DNA of 64,000 nt from an uncultured Pelagibacteraceae bacterium. Its GTDB lineage: Bacteria; Pseudomonadota; Alphaproteobacteria; Pelagibacterales; Pelagibacteraceae. This document shows positions 28,737 through 36,952 of the stretch, one piece after another (within the stretch, counting starts at the first letter, position 1; every line of letters begins with the position of its first letter). Location of the stretch: the NCBI GenBank assembly GCA_902595535.1, contig CACJQI010000005.1:1-64000 (forward strand). Reading direction: 5' to 3'. A program made the position numbers and the translations under genes. The notes under the pieces were generated by a model. That model was given only the letters and a program-made list of their open reading frames with translations, was not told where the DNA came from and searched no databases.

Positions 28737-29738
28737 ATGTCAGATATGATTAAAATTGCTGTCGATGCAATGGGCGGTGATAATTCACCAAAAAAAATAA
28801 TAGATGGTATAATTCATAATCATCAATCTAATAAAGAAGTTTGTTATAAAATTTTTGGTGATCAAAATAAGATTTCAAAAATTATCAAAGATAAAATAGA
28901 TAAAGATTTTTTTGAAATTTTTCATACTGAAGATGTTGTAAAAAGTACTGATAGCCCTTTGGAAGGTGCCAAGAGAGGGAAAAACACGAGCATGTGGCTT
29001 GCCATTGAAAGTGTTAAAAAAAAAGAAGCAGACATTGTAGTCTCTGCAGGGAATACAGGTGCCTTATTAGTTATATCTAAATTGAATTTAAAAATGATCG
29101 AAAATATTGATAAACCAGCTTTATCAGCTTTATGGCCTAACAAAAAAGGTATGAGCGTAGTTTTAGATTTGGGAGCAAATATTGAATGCAGTTCTAAAAA
29201 CCTATTGGACTTTTCAATTATGGGAGCTTCTCTTTACACATCATTATATCCAAATGATAAACCAAATGTAGCATTATTAAATATTGGCTCAGAAGAACTT
29301 AAAGGTAATGAAATCATTAAAGAAACTTACCAAATTTTAAATGATAAAAAATCAATCAATTATGATTTTGCAGGTTACATAGAGGGGAATCATTTAATGG
29401 ATGGTAAAGTTAATGTTATCGTGTCAGATGGTTTTACAGGTAATGTTGCATTAAAAACTGCAGAGGGAACAGCTAACTTTATAACTAGTGAACTTAAAAC
29501 AGCAATGACAGGTTCTTTAATTGGAAAAATTTCATCTTTATTAAACATATCAAACCTAAGAAAATTTAAAAAACGTCTTGATCCAAGACTGTATAATGGG
29601 GCTATTTTTATCGGTTTAGATTCACCTGTAGTAAAAAGTCATGGAGGAACAGATTACATAGGGTTTTCTAATTCACTTGATGTTTGCCATAGAATTGTAA
29701 AAGGGAATTTGATAGAAAAGATTAAGCAAAATATTTAA
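28737..29738 (+). CDS. plsX: Phosphate acyltransferase PlsX
   Basis: Makes acyl-phosphate from acyl-ACP for phospholipid synthesis. 333 residues. Signatures: IKIAVDAMGGDNSP at the N-terminus, VVSAGNTGALL, VLDLGANIECS, VNVIVSDGFTGNVALK and DSPVVKSHGG. In many bacteria fabH follows plsX, but here ihfA starts 4 bases after the stop. Confidence 0.97.
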   Translation: MSDMIKIAVDAMGGDNSPKKIIDGIIHNHQSNKEVCYKIFGDQNKISKIIKDKIDKDFFEIFHTEDVVKSTDSPLEGAKRGKNTSMWLAIESVKKKEADIVVSAGNTGALLVISKLNLKMIENIDKPALSALWPNKKGMSVVLDLGANIECSSKNLLDFSIMGASLYTSLYPNDKPNVALLNIGSEELKGNEIIKETYQILNDKKSINYDFAGYIEGNHLMDGKVNVIVSDGFTGNVALKTAEGTANFITSELKTAMTGSLIGKISSLLNISNLRKFKKRLDPRLYNGAIFIGLDSPVVKSHGGTDYIGFSNSLDVCHRIVKGNLIEKIKQNI

Positions 29739-29742
29739 ATTA

Positions 29743-30042
29743 ATGAGAATAAATTTAACTAAAAAAGACTTAGTTAATTTAGTTTATATGCAACTTGGAT
29801 TTTCTAAACAAATATCAGAAAATCTTATAGAAGATTTTTTATCTACCATAGTTACAAATATAAAATCAGAAAAAAAATTGAAATTATCTAAATTTGGAAC
29901 ATTTTTAATTAGACAAAAAAAATCAAGAATAGGAAGAAATCCAAAAACAAAAGAATCTAAGATTATATCTAGTAGAGATGTTGTTTTATTTAAACCTTCA
30001 AAAGAATTTAAAGATTTTATAAACTTGAAAGATAATGGATAA
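29743..30042 (+). CDS. ihfA: Integration host factor alpha subunit (HU/IHF family)
   Basis: DNA-bending protein of the HU/IHF family, 99 residues. Begins LTKKDLVNLVYMQLGFSK and carries the DNA-arm proline region (IGRNPKTKESKIISSRDVV) then FKPSKEFKDFIN. The alpha assignment relies mostly on position between plsX and a MerR gene, a conserved order; HU cannot be fully excluded from sequence alone. Confidence 0.87.
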   Translation: MRINLTKKDLVNLVYMQLGFSKQISENLIEDFLSTIVTNIKSEKKLKLSKFGTFLIRQKKSRIGRNPKTKESKIISSRDVVLFKPSKEFKDFINLKDNG

Positions 30043-30406
30043 ATCTGATAGCGCTTACAAAACAATAGGTGAGGTTGCTAAAATTTTACAATTAAAATCA
30101 AACAAAAAAGGAATATTGCCAACTCATACTATTAGATTCTGGGAAACTCAATTTAAACAGATTAAACCTAAAATATTAAACGCAAATAGAAGATATTATG
30201 ATGAACGAGCCATTAATTTATTAAAGAAAGTTAAATTTTTATTAAAAGATAAGGGTATGACTATTAATGGTGTTAAAAAGATTCTTAAAGGTGAAGAATC
30301 TTTAGAACTTGACGAAATGGCAAATAATTCTATAAAAGCAGATAATTTAAGAAATAAGTTAAACAAAATTTCGAGCATTATTAAAAACATAAAAAAATTA
30401 AAATAA
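30035..30406 (+). CDS. MerR-family transcriptional regulator
   Basis: 123 residues. N-terminal winged-helix domain: YKTIGEVAKILQL ... HTIRFWETQFKQIKP, then NRRYYDERAINLLKKVKFLL, a typical MerR DNA-binding region, followed by a short helical tail without an effector domain or Cys sensor. Overlaps ihfA by 8 bases. This small regulator commonly follows ihfA in alphaproteobacteria; its target is not evident here. Confidence 0.88.
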   Translation: MDKSDSAYKTIGEVAKILQLKSNKKGILPTHTIRFWETQFKQIKPKILNANRRYYDERAINLLKKVKFLLKDKGMTINGVKKILKGEESLELDEMANNSIKADNLRNKLNKISSIIKNIKKLK

Positions 30407-30407
30407 A

Positions 30408-30599
30408 ATGGCAAAAAAAACACATGTAAAAGTAAGACTTGTTCCAGAGGCAAAACCTGATAGTTCATTTTTTTATTATGTAAAAAAACCAGCCGGTGGT
30501 GAAAAAGCTAAAGTAAAACTTTCAGCAAAAAAATATAATCCCGATACTAGAAAACATGAAATGTTTGTGGAAAAAAAACTTCCACCTCATAGTAAATAA
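30408..30599 (+). CDS. rpmG: 50S ribosomal protein L33
   Basis: 63 residues. L33 pattern MAKKTHVKVRLVPEAKPDSSFFYY, then AKKYNPDTRKHEMFVEKKL. No cysteines, hence the zinc-free form. Slightly longer than the usual 55 residues because of an insertion around KKPAGGEKAK. One base after the MerR gene. Confidence 0.92.
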   Translation: MAKKTHVKVRLVPEAKPDSSFFYYVKKPAGGEKAKVKLSAKKYNPDTRKHEMFVEKKLPPHSK

Positions 30600-30890
30600 T
30601 TATTTTTTTTTAAAATTACGTCTTTCGTAATCAATATAAGACCAGATCATATTTTTCCATATTCGATTTGTTATTTTTGGATCAATATTAAGTTTTTTTG
30701 ATTTGCCCTTAATCTTATTTAAGATGAAGTTTATTCTTTTTTTGTCTACAATTTCTTTTTTAAATTCTTTAAGTTTTAGCACTTCTTTTACAAGAGAAGT
30801 TCTATATTTTATCAGATCAAGCAGTTTATTATCTAATTTATCAAGTTTAATTCTTATTAAATTTAATTTTTTTTTATTTTTTGGCGACAT
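30600..30890 (-). CDS. Chorismate mutase (AroQ class)
   Basis: 96-residue helical protein; converts chorismate to prephenate for Phe/Tyr synthesis. AroQ pattern: LNLIRIKLDKLDNKLLDLIKYRTSLVKEVLKLKE at 9-42 with the catalytic Arg in RTSLV, then KKRINFILNKI and IWKNMIWSYIDYER. Very Lys-rich. Its stop abuts rpmG (convergent, zero spacing) and it diverges from ctaA. Confidence 0.85.
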   Translation of the reverse strand: MSPKNKKKLNLIRIKLDKLDNKLLDLIKYRTSLVKEVLKLKEFKKEIVDKKRINFILNKIKGKSKKLNIDPKITNRIWKNMIWSYIDYERRNFKKK

Positions 30891-30933
30891 TTAATTTATT
30901 GGATTAATTAATAATTATTATATTTATTTATAT

Positions 30934-31965
30934 ATGTACAGTCAGAATAGTCATTTAAATTATCAACTGAAGATTTGGTTATTTTTATTATTAGGGTTAG
31001 TTATTTTGATAATTCTTGTTGGTGGATTAACTAGACTAACAGATTCAGGTTTATCAATTACAACATGGGAATTATTTGTGGGTCTTGTACCTCCACTATC
31101 TAATGAAAAATGGATTAATTATTTTAATCTTTATAAAACAATACCAGAATTTAGTGAACAAAATTTTAATATGACATTAAATGAATTTAAAGTAATTTTT
31201 TGGTGGGAGTGGATTCATAGACAATTAGGAAGATTAATTGGATTAACTGTATTGCTGCCATTAATTTATTTTACAATTAAACATGGTTTATGGATTCTAA
31301 GAAGATATGGAATAATTTTTATACTAGTTTGTTTTCAAGGGTTTATAGGATGGTATATGGTTTCAAGTGGTTTAATAGATCGAGTTGATGTTAGCCATTA
31401 CAGGTTATCATTACATTTAGTTACTGCTTTCATTATATTATCAGTGATATTTTGGAAAATTCTTCAAATCAAAAATATACAAAAAACTGAAATTTTAGTT
31501 AGATTAAATCTCATTAAGTTTTTTCTTTTACTATTATTTTTACAATTAATAATTGGTGCATTTGTATCAGGTATGGATGCTGGTACTATTTATAATACAT
31601 GGCCTTTAATGGGAACTTCATATTTCCCTGACGATAGTAGAATATTGGAATTTTTAAATATTTCTTTTTTTGATAATCCATCCATAGTTCAATTTATTCA
31701 TAGAAACTTGGCTTATTTAATTGTTATAATTTATTTCTATTTATTATTTCAAGTTATTAAAGAAAATGATAAAATATTCATAAAACCAATTTTATTAATT
31801 GGTGTAAGTCTTTTGTTACAAGTTATTTTAGGTGTGATGACGCTTTTATCTGGAGTAAAAATTACCTATGCATCTTTACACCAGATAAATTCAATTTTTA
31901 TTATACTAACAACTCTATATTTTCTTTATATTTCTAAATATAAAAAATTAACCAACAGCTTTTAA
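30934..31965 (+). CDS. ctaA: Haem A synthase (CtaA/COX15)
   Basis: Oxidises haem O to haem A for aa3-type cytochrome oxidase. 343 residues, about 8 transmembrane helices. The haem-ligand histidines are visible in WEWIHRQLGRLIG, HYRLSLHLVTAF, FIHRNLAYLIV and SLHQINSIF. N-terminal GGLTRLTDSGLSITTWE is the family signature. Its end overlaps the convergent metY by 18 bases. Confidence 0.95.
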   Translation: MYSQNSHLNYQLKIWLFLLLGLVILIILVGGLTRLTDSGLSITTWELFVGLVPPLSNEKWINYFNLYKTIPEFSEQNFNMTLNEFKVIFWWEWIHRQLGRLIGLTVLLPLIYFTIKHGLWILRRYGIIFILVCFQGFIGWYMVSSGLIDRVDVSHYRLSLHLVTAFIILSVIFWKILQIKNIQKTEILVRLNLIKFFLLLLFLQLIIGAFVSGMDAGTIYNTWPLMGTSYFPDDSRILEFLNISFFDNPSIVQFIHRNLAYLIVIIYFYLLFQVIKENDKIFIKPILLIGVSLLLQVILGVMTLLSGVKITYASLHQINSIFIILTTLYFLYISKYKKLTNSF

Positions 31966-33276
31966 ATTAGTTTTTGAAGATTTATTCAAAGCTTGATCTA
32001 AATCATCAATAATATCATCAATGTGTTCAATACCTATACAAAGTCTGACATAACTTTGAGTAACACCTGACGCTGCTAATTCTTTTTCATTTAATTGACT
32101 ATGAGTAGTACTTGCAGGGTGAATTGCTAAACTTCTAGCATCACCAATGTTTGCAACATGGTAAAACATTTTTAAAGACTCAATAAACTTTTTACCAGCT
32201 TCAATACCACCTTTTAATTCGATACCTACCATTGGTCCATTTCCACCTTTAAGATATTTAGAAGCTCTATCAGCTATTGTTTTTTCATGCTCTGTCGAAT
32301 AAATTACCCTTGTTACTTCATCATGTGTTTTTAAGAAATTAACTACTTTTTGAGCATTTTCACAATGTTGTTTCATTCTAAGAGCAACAGTTTCGAGACC
32401 TTGAATAATGGTAAAAGCATTATCTGGAGCAAGTGCTGAACCTAAATCTCTTAATAAACAAACTCTTGCTCTAACAGCAAAAGGTATGTTTGCCCCAGTT
32501 AATTCTGGAACAATTTTTCCCCAAATAGCACCACCATAACTTGCGTCAGCTTCGTTAAATAATGGTTGTCTTTTTGGATCAGCTGTCCAATCAAAATTTC
32601 CACTATCAACAATACTCCCAGCTACAGCAGTTCCATGTCCACCTATATATTTTGTTAAAGAATGAATTACTATAGCCGCACCATGTTCAATTGGTTTACA
32701 AATAACAGGAGAAGCTGTGTTATCCATAATTAATGGAATATTATATTTTCTACCTATATCAGAAACCTCTTTAATCGGAAAAACTCTTAAATAAGGATTT
32801 GGTAATGTTTCACCATAAAAAGCTCTAGTTTTATCATCAACCAATTTTTCAAAATTTTTAGGGTCACTTGGGTCTGCATATCTTATTTCAATTCCTAATT
32901 TGCTTAACGTATGATTGAACAAAGATACTGTTCCACCGTATAGATCAGTTGAACTAATGATATTATCTCCTGCTTGAGCTACATTTAAAATTGCAAATGT
33001 AGAAGCAGTTTGACCCGAAGATACAGTTAGACATGCCAAACCACCTTCTAATGCTGCAACTCTTTTCTCTAATGCATCATTAGTTGGATTCATTATTCTT
33101 GTATAAATATTTCCAAACTCCTTTAATGCAAAAAGATTAGCTGCATGTTCTGTGTTAGCAAACTCATAAGATGTTGTTCTATATATTGGTACTGCAACAG
33201 CATTAGTTGTTGGATCGCTTCTGTAATCACCACCGTGAATAGCAATTGTCTCTGGGTTGTTACGTTTTGTACTCAT
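31948..33276 (-). CDS. metY: O-acetylhomoserine sulfhydrylase
   Basis: PLP enzyme making homocysteine (or methionine) from O-acetylhomoserine and a sulfur donor. 442 residues, full length: N-terminal ETIAIHGGDYRSDPTTNAVAVPIYRTTSY, YTRIMNPTNDALEKRVAALEGG, PLP-lysine segment IHSLTKYIGGHGTAVAG and C-terminal SYVRLCIGIEHIDDII. The strong AAGGAG ribosome-binding site sits at the end of a SAM-V-type aptamer, with a SAM-II-type aptamer before it, so SAM feedback control is expected. Confidence 0.96.
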   Translation of the reverse strand: MSTKRNNPETIAIHGGDYRSDPTTNAVAVPIYRTTSYEFANTEHAANLFALKEFGNIYTRIMNPTNDALEKRVAALEGGLACLTVSSGQTASTFAILNVAQAGDNIISSTDLYGGTVSLFNHTLSKLGIEIRYADPSDPKNFEKLVDDKTRAFYGETLPNPYLRVFPIKEVSDIGRKYNIPLIMDNTASPVICKPIEHGAAIVIHSLTKYIGGHGTAVAGSIVDSGNFDWTADPKRQPLFNEADASYGGAIWGKIVPELTGANIPFAVRARVCLLRDLGSALAPDNAFTIIQGLETVALRMKQHCENAQKVVNFLKTHDEVTRVIYSTEHEKTIADRASKYLKGGNGPMVGIELKGGIEAGKKFIESLKMFYHVANIGDARSLAIHPASTTHSQLNEKELAASGVTQSYVRLCIGIEHIDDIIDDLDQALNKSSKTNLKAVG

Positions 33277-33278
33277 TT

Positions 33279-33339
33279 TAACTCCTTTTTTAGTGCTTTA
33301 ACTTTATGTAAGGCGCACAATACAGTTCAAATGCCTACC
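33279..33339 (-). ncRNA. SAM-V riboswitch upstream of metY
   Basis: On the minus strand the leader just before metY has the SAM-V pattern: GUAGGCAUUUGAACUGUAUU, then GUGC GCCUUAC, then AAAGUUAAAGCAC, ending in UAAAAAAGGAGUU. Two pairings fit: GUA-GGC with GCC-U-UAC, and a pseudoknot GUGC with GCAC. The AAGGAG ribosome-binding site lies inside the 3' end, 5 bases before ATG, so SAM binding should hide it and block translation. SAM-V is known in front of metY in Pelagibacter; I recognise the sequence from that class. Confidence 0.9.
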
Positions 33340-33355
33340 GATTATGTTTTGAAAA

Positions 33356-33402
33356 TTCCTTTTTAGCAGTTTTACGCCCGCAATAGGATCAAATCGGCTT
33401 TT
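33356..33402 (-). ncRNA. SAM-II-like riboswitch, first of a tandem pair
   Basis: Upstream of the SAM-V element the minus strand reads AAGCCGAUUUGAUCCUAUUG, CGGGCGUAAAACU, GCUAAAAAGGAA. This matches the SAM-II layout: a P1 stem (GCC/GGC), the conserved GAUUUGA loop start, UUGC, a GUUAAA-like GUAAAA, then GCUAAAAAGG. P1 is short. Only about 17 bases separate it from SAM-V. A tandem SAM-II/SAM-V leader is described for Pelagibacter metY, with SAM-II proposed to act on transcription. I see no strong terminator stem between the two. Confidence 0.75.
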
Positions 33403-33445
33403 ACTTTTTATCAGATTAGACTTGTTTTACAAGGCAAATATCAAA

Positions 33446-33473
33446 TTGACTTTGTAATTAATAATAGTATTAA
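33446..33473 (+). promoter_or_regulatory. Candidate promoter for rplM
   Basis: TTGACT (33446-33451) and TATTAA (33468-33473) with a 16-base spacer lie just before rplM. The start site would fall a few bases from the ATG at 33484, giving a near-leaderless mRNA, which agrees with the absence of a Shine-Dalgarno sequence there. A CTTGT-TTT-ACAAG inverted repeat (33421-33433) lies just upstream, on the metY side. Confidence 0.4.
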
Positions 33474-33483
33474 TCCTGGCACA

Positions 33484-33942
33484 ATGACTAAATTTGTAAA
33501 AAAAGACCAATTAAACTCATCATGGTATGAAATAGATGCAACAAATGCTGTTGTTGGAAGACTAGCTACAGTTGTTTCTAAGATTATTAGAGGAAAAAAC
33601 AAAACTACTTATACACCTCATATGGATCATGGAGATTTTGTTGTAGTAAAAAATATTGAACAAGCAAAGTTTACTGGTAAAAAATTTCAAGACAAAAAAT
33701 ATTATAGACACACAGGTCATCCAGGTGGGATTAAAGTTGCAACACCTGAAAAATTACATGAAAAAAAACCAGGTGAAACTCTAAAACTTGCTGTAAAAAG
33801 AATGTTGCCAGGTGGTGTATTAGGAAGAAAACAATTAACTAAACTTAAAATTTATTCTGGTAATGACCACCCTCATTCAGCTCAAAATCCTCAAGTGATT
33901 GAACTTGATAAATTAAATAGCAAAAATCTAGTAAGAAATTAA
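33484..33942 (+). CDS. rplM: 50S ribosomal protein L13
   Basis: 152 residues, full length. Conserved core: WYEIDATNAVVGRLATVVSKI, GDFVVVKNIEQAKFTGKK, YYRHTGHPGG, and VKRMLPGGVLGRKQLTKLKIY with GNDHPHSAQ. Followed after one base by rpsI, the universal pair. Confidence 0.97.
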   Translation: MTKFVKKDQLNSSWYEIDATNAVVGRLATVVSKIIRGKNKTTYTPHMDHGDFVVVKNIEQAKFTGKKFQDKKYYRHTGHPGGIKVATPEKLHEKKPGETLKLAVKRMLPGGVLGRKQLTKLKIYSGNDHPHSAQNPQVIELDKLNSKNLVRN

Positions 33943-33943
33943 A

Positions 33944-34381
33944 ATGGAAAATACTCAAACAACATCAAAATCACCTAAATTAAAACTAGACTTTAAGGAT
34001 AGTAAATACGCAACTGGAAGAAGAAAAACTTCAATAGCTAAAGTTTGGTTAAAAAAAGGTACCGGAAAAATATATGTTAATGGAAAACTTTTTAATGAAT
34101 ATTTTTCAAGTGAATTCCATCATCTTCAAATAACTAGACCGTTTGATATCATTAATCAATCTACAGAGTACGATGTAAGATGTAGTGTTAGCGGTGGTGG
34201 TCCTACTGGACAAGCAGGAGCCATGGTCCATGGAATTTCAAAAGCTTTAGTAATGTTCGATGAAAGTTTAAAAACTACATTAAAGACTGAAAAGCTTACT
34301 ACAAGAGATTCGAGAGCTGTTGAGAGAAAGAAACCAGGCAGAAGAAAAGCTAGACGAAGTTTCCAATTCTCTAAAAGATAA
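33944..34381 (+). CDS. rpsI: 30S ribosomal protein S9
   Basis: 145 residues. Core: YATGRRKTSIAKVWLKKGTGKIYVNGK, then GGGPTGQAGAMVHGISKAL and the decoding-site tail DSRAVERKKPGRRKARRSFQFSKR, ending in the conserved Lys-Arg. The first 20 residues are a non-conserved extension. Confidence 0.97.
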   Translation: MENTQTTSKSPKLKLDFKDSKYATGRRKTSIAKVWLKKGTGKIYVNGKLFNEYFSSEFHHLQITRPFDIINQSTEYDVRCSVSGGGPTGQAGAMVHGISKALVMFDESLKTTLKTEKLTTRDSRAVERKKPGRRKARRSFQFSKR

Positions 34382-34403
34382 TTTTTTTTTAAATTTTAAC
34401 TGT

Positions 34404-34409
34404 TATAAT
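34404..34409 (+). promoter_or_regulatory. Perfect -10 element before argC
   Basis: TATAAT 5 bases upstream of the argC start codon in a 33-base gap that begins with a T-run (possible end of the rplM-rpsI transcript). No -35 match is visible 17 bases upstream (T-run only), so this is a weak call. Confidence 0.3.
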
Positions 34410-34414
34410 AAAAC

Positions 34415-35434
34415 ATGCCTAAGCTTAATGCATTAGTTGCTGGATCAAATGGTTACATCGGTATTCAATTAATAAAATTATTAGTTAAACATAAATATAT
34501 TAATATAAAACATTTATGTGGAAATACCTCTGTTGGTAAAAAAATTACTTATTATGAAAAATCATTATCAAATAAAAGATTACCTACAATTATTAAATTT
34601 CATAAAAACCTTTTAAAAGATATAGATGTAATTTTTACAGCTCTTCCAAATGGAGAAGCTCAAGATATTTCAAAATATTTAACGAAAAATATTACTTTAA
34701 TTGATTTAGCTGCTGATTTTAGATTAGAAAAAGCATCTGAATATCTTAAATGGTATAAGCAAAAACATAGAGCAAAAAATTTAATAAAAAAAAGCATATA
34801 TTCTCTTCCAGAAATTAACGGCAAAGAATTAAACAAGTTTCAAATTATTTCATGCCCAGGATGTTATCCAACATCAATATTGTTACCCTTAATACCTCTT
34901 TTTGAAAGTAATTTAGTAAAAGTAAAAAACATAATTATAGATTCTAAATCAGGTTACTCAGGTGCTGGAAGAGGAGTTCATAAAAAATATAAAGATAAAA
35001 ATCTTTATGAATCTTTAAGTGCCTATGGTGTTGGATTTCATCGTCATAATTCTGAAATAGATCAAATGTTAAAAAAATATACTAAAAAAGAAATTAATTT
35101 TAGTTTTACACCTCATCTAACACCTATGTTTAGAGGTATCTTAAGTACCATTTATATAGATTTAGAAACTGGTGTTACACAGTCAGATATTGTTAAAAAA
35201 CTCTCAAGATTTTATCAAAAAGATAATTTTGTTAAGATTTTAAAACAAAATAATTTAATCAGTACTAATGATGTGATTAATACAAACAATTGCCATATAT
35301 CAGTTTGTAAATCAAAATATAAAAATAAAATTGTAATACTTTCTGCTATTGATAACCTGATTAAGGGTGGTGCAGGTCAAGCTGTACAAAATTTAAATAT
35401 GAAATTTAATTTTCCGTTAAAAACTGCATTGTAA
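34415..35434 (+). CDS. argC: N-acetyl-gamma-glutamyl-phosphate reductase
   Basis: Third step of arginine synthesis, NADPH-dependent. 339 residues, long-form ArgC. N-terminal VAGSNGYIGIQLIKLL nucleotide fold, LIDLAADFRL, active-site Cys150 in ISCPGCYPTS, SKSGYSGAGRG, and HRHNSEIDQML. Complete. The stop overlaps the start of the next small gene by one base. Confidence 0.95.
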   Translation: MPKLNALVAGSNGYIGIQLIKLLVKHKYINIKHLCGNTSVGKKITYYEKSLSNKRLPTIIKFHKNLLKDIDVIFTALPNGEAQDISKYLTKNITLIDLAADFRLEKASEYLKWYKQKHRAKNLIKKSIYSLPEINGKELNKFQIISCPGCYPTSILLPLIPLFESNLVKVKNIIIDSKSGYSGAGRGVHKKYKDKNLYESLSAYGVGFHRHNSEIDQMLKKYTKKEINFSFTPHLTPMFRGILSTIYIDLETGVTQSDIVKKLSRFYQKDNFVKILKQNNLISTNDVINTNNCHISVCKSKYKNKIVILSAIDNLIKGGAGQAVQNLNMKFNFPLKTAL

Positions 35435-35661
35435 TGAAATTTATTTTTATTTTATCTTTATTCTTTATTTTATGTAATTGTTCACTGAATAAAGATTCTA
35501 AATATTGGACAGAAGATGTAGAAAAAAGAAAAGATAATCAAAAAAAATTATCTAAGATATTAAAAAAGACAGACGATATAACAACTATGACACTTGAGGA
35601 ATATAAGATTTATATAGATGACCATACAAAAAAAAGTAAATATCCTGATTTAAGCCAATGA
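35434..35661 (+). CDS. Small lipoprotein-like protein of unknown function
   Basis: 75 residues. Hydrophobic signal segment (3-13) ends in FILCNCS, giving Cys14 or Cys16 as the lipidation site, followed by a short charged region (KYWTEDVEKRKDNQKK, LEEYKIYIDDHTKKS). Such small lipoproteins are typical of lean marine genomes. Overlaps argC by one base and hom by four, so it is co-transcribed with amino acid genes without an obvious functional link. Confidence 0.72.
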   Translation: MKFIFILSLFFILCNCSLNKDSKYWTEDVEKRKDNQKKLSKILKKTDDITTMTLEEYKIYIDDHTKKSKYPDLSQ

Positions 35662-36950
35662 AAAATATAATTAATATTGCCGTAGTAGGTTTGGGTCAGG
35701 TTGGAATTTATCTTTTAAATGAATTAAATTTAAAAAAAAAAGATATTGAGATTAAAACTGGAAAAAAAATAAATATCGTAGCTGTTTCTGCAAAAAATAT
35801 TAATAAAAAAAGACAATTCAGATTTGATAAAAAAAATTTTTTTAAAAATCCTTTAGAAATTTTTAATAAGAAAAAAGTTAATATTTTATTTGAAGCAATC
35901 GGACAATCCGATGGTGTTTCAAAAAAAATTGTTGAAACAGCTTTGAAAAATAAAACACATGTAATTACACCCAATAAAGCATTAATATCTAAACATGGAA
36001 ATAATTTAGCAACACTTGCTGAAAAAAATAACGTTAACCTTGAATTTGAAGCATCTGTAGCAGGTGGAATTCCTGTATTGAGATCTATTAAAGAGGGACT
36101 TGCAACAAACAAAATATCAAAAGTTTATGGAATTTTAAACGGTACATCTAATTATATTCTTTCTGAGATGGAAAATTCAAATCTCAATTTTTTAGATGTT
36201 CTTAAGAAAGCCCAAAAACTTGGTTATGCAGAGCCTGGCAATCCTAAATTAGACTTAAATGGATTTGATGCTTTTGCAAAAGTTAGAATTCTATCTGCTT
36301 TAGCATTTCATAGTAAAATTTCGTCATACAAATGTCTAATGGAGGGAATAGAAAAAATTGAATTAAAAGATATTAAAATAGCAAACCAATTAGATTTAAG
36401 AATTAAATTATTAGGTATTTCTGAGTTAAAAAATAATCAACTTTTTGAAACAGTTCATCCATGTCTTGTAAGTAAAAAATCTTATATAGGAAATGTTAAT
36501 GGTGTAATGAATGCGGTTATAATTGAAGGGAAACCAGTTGGTGAAAGTATATTACAAGGGGAGGGTGCTGGACCCGGACCTACATCTTCAGCCTTATTGT
36601 CTGATTTATTGTCTATCTTAAGAGGCAATATTAAAAAACCATTTGGTGTCAGTACTTCAAAGCTTAAAACTTTAAAACCATATAATTTAAATAATTATAT
36701 TAATTCTTTATATTTAAGATTTGAAGTTAAGGATAAACCAGGCGTATTATCTCAAATTACTAATCGTTTAGCTAAGTATAAAATTTCAATAAAAAGAATT
36801 ATTCAAACTCCAGATAAAAAAAATAATAAAGCCACTATAGTTATAATTTCACACAAAACGACGGAGCTAAATTGCAATAATTGCTTATCTATTTTCAAAA
36901 ACAATAAGAATATACTTAAAAATCCAACATTGATTAGATTACTTGATTAA
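35658..36950 (+). CDS. hom: Homoserine dehydrogenase
   Basis: Reduces aspartate semialdehyde to homoserine, precursor of threonine and methionine. 430 residues: NAD-fold VVGLGQVGIYLL, the catalytic domain with VAGGIPVLRSIKEGL, LNGTSNYILSEME, GYAEPGNPKLDLNGFDA, and a C-terminal ACT domain (LYLRFEVKDKPGVLSQIT) for feedback control. In many alphaproteobacteria glpX and recJ follow hom; here they lie about 8.5 kb away on the other strand. It supplies the substrate pathway for metY in this window. Confidence 0.96.
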   Translation: MKNIINIAVVGLGQVGIYLLNELNLKKKDIEIKTGKKINIVAVSAKNINKKRQFRFDKKNFFKNPLEIFNKKKVNILFEAIGQSDGVSKKIVETALKNKTHVITPNKALISKHGNNLATLAEKNNVNLEFEASVAGGIPVLRSIKEGLATNKISKVYGILNGTSNYILSEMENSNLNFLDVLKKAQKLGYAEPGNPKLDLNGFDAFAKVRILSALAFHSKISSYKCLMEGIEKIELKDIKIANQLDLRIKLLGISELKNNQLFETVHPCLVSKKSYIGNVNGVMNAVIIEGKPVGESILQGEGAGPGPTSSALLSDLLSILRGNIKKPFGVSTSKLKTLKPYNLNNYINSLYLRFEVKDKPGVLSQITNRLAKYKISIKRIIQTPDKKNNKATIVIISHKTTELNCNNCLSIFKNNKNILKNPTLIRLLD

Positions 36951-36952
36951 TA

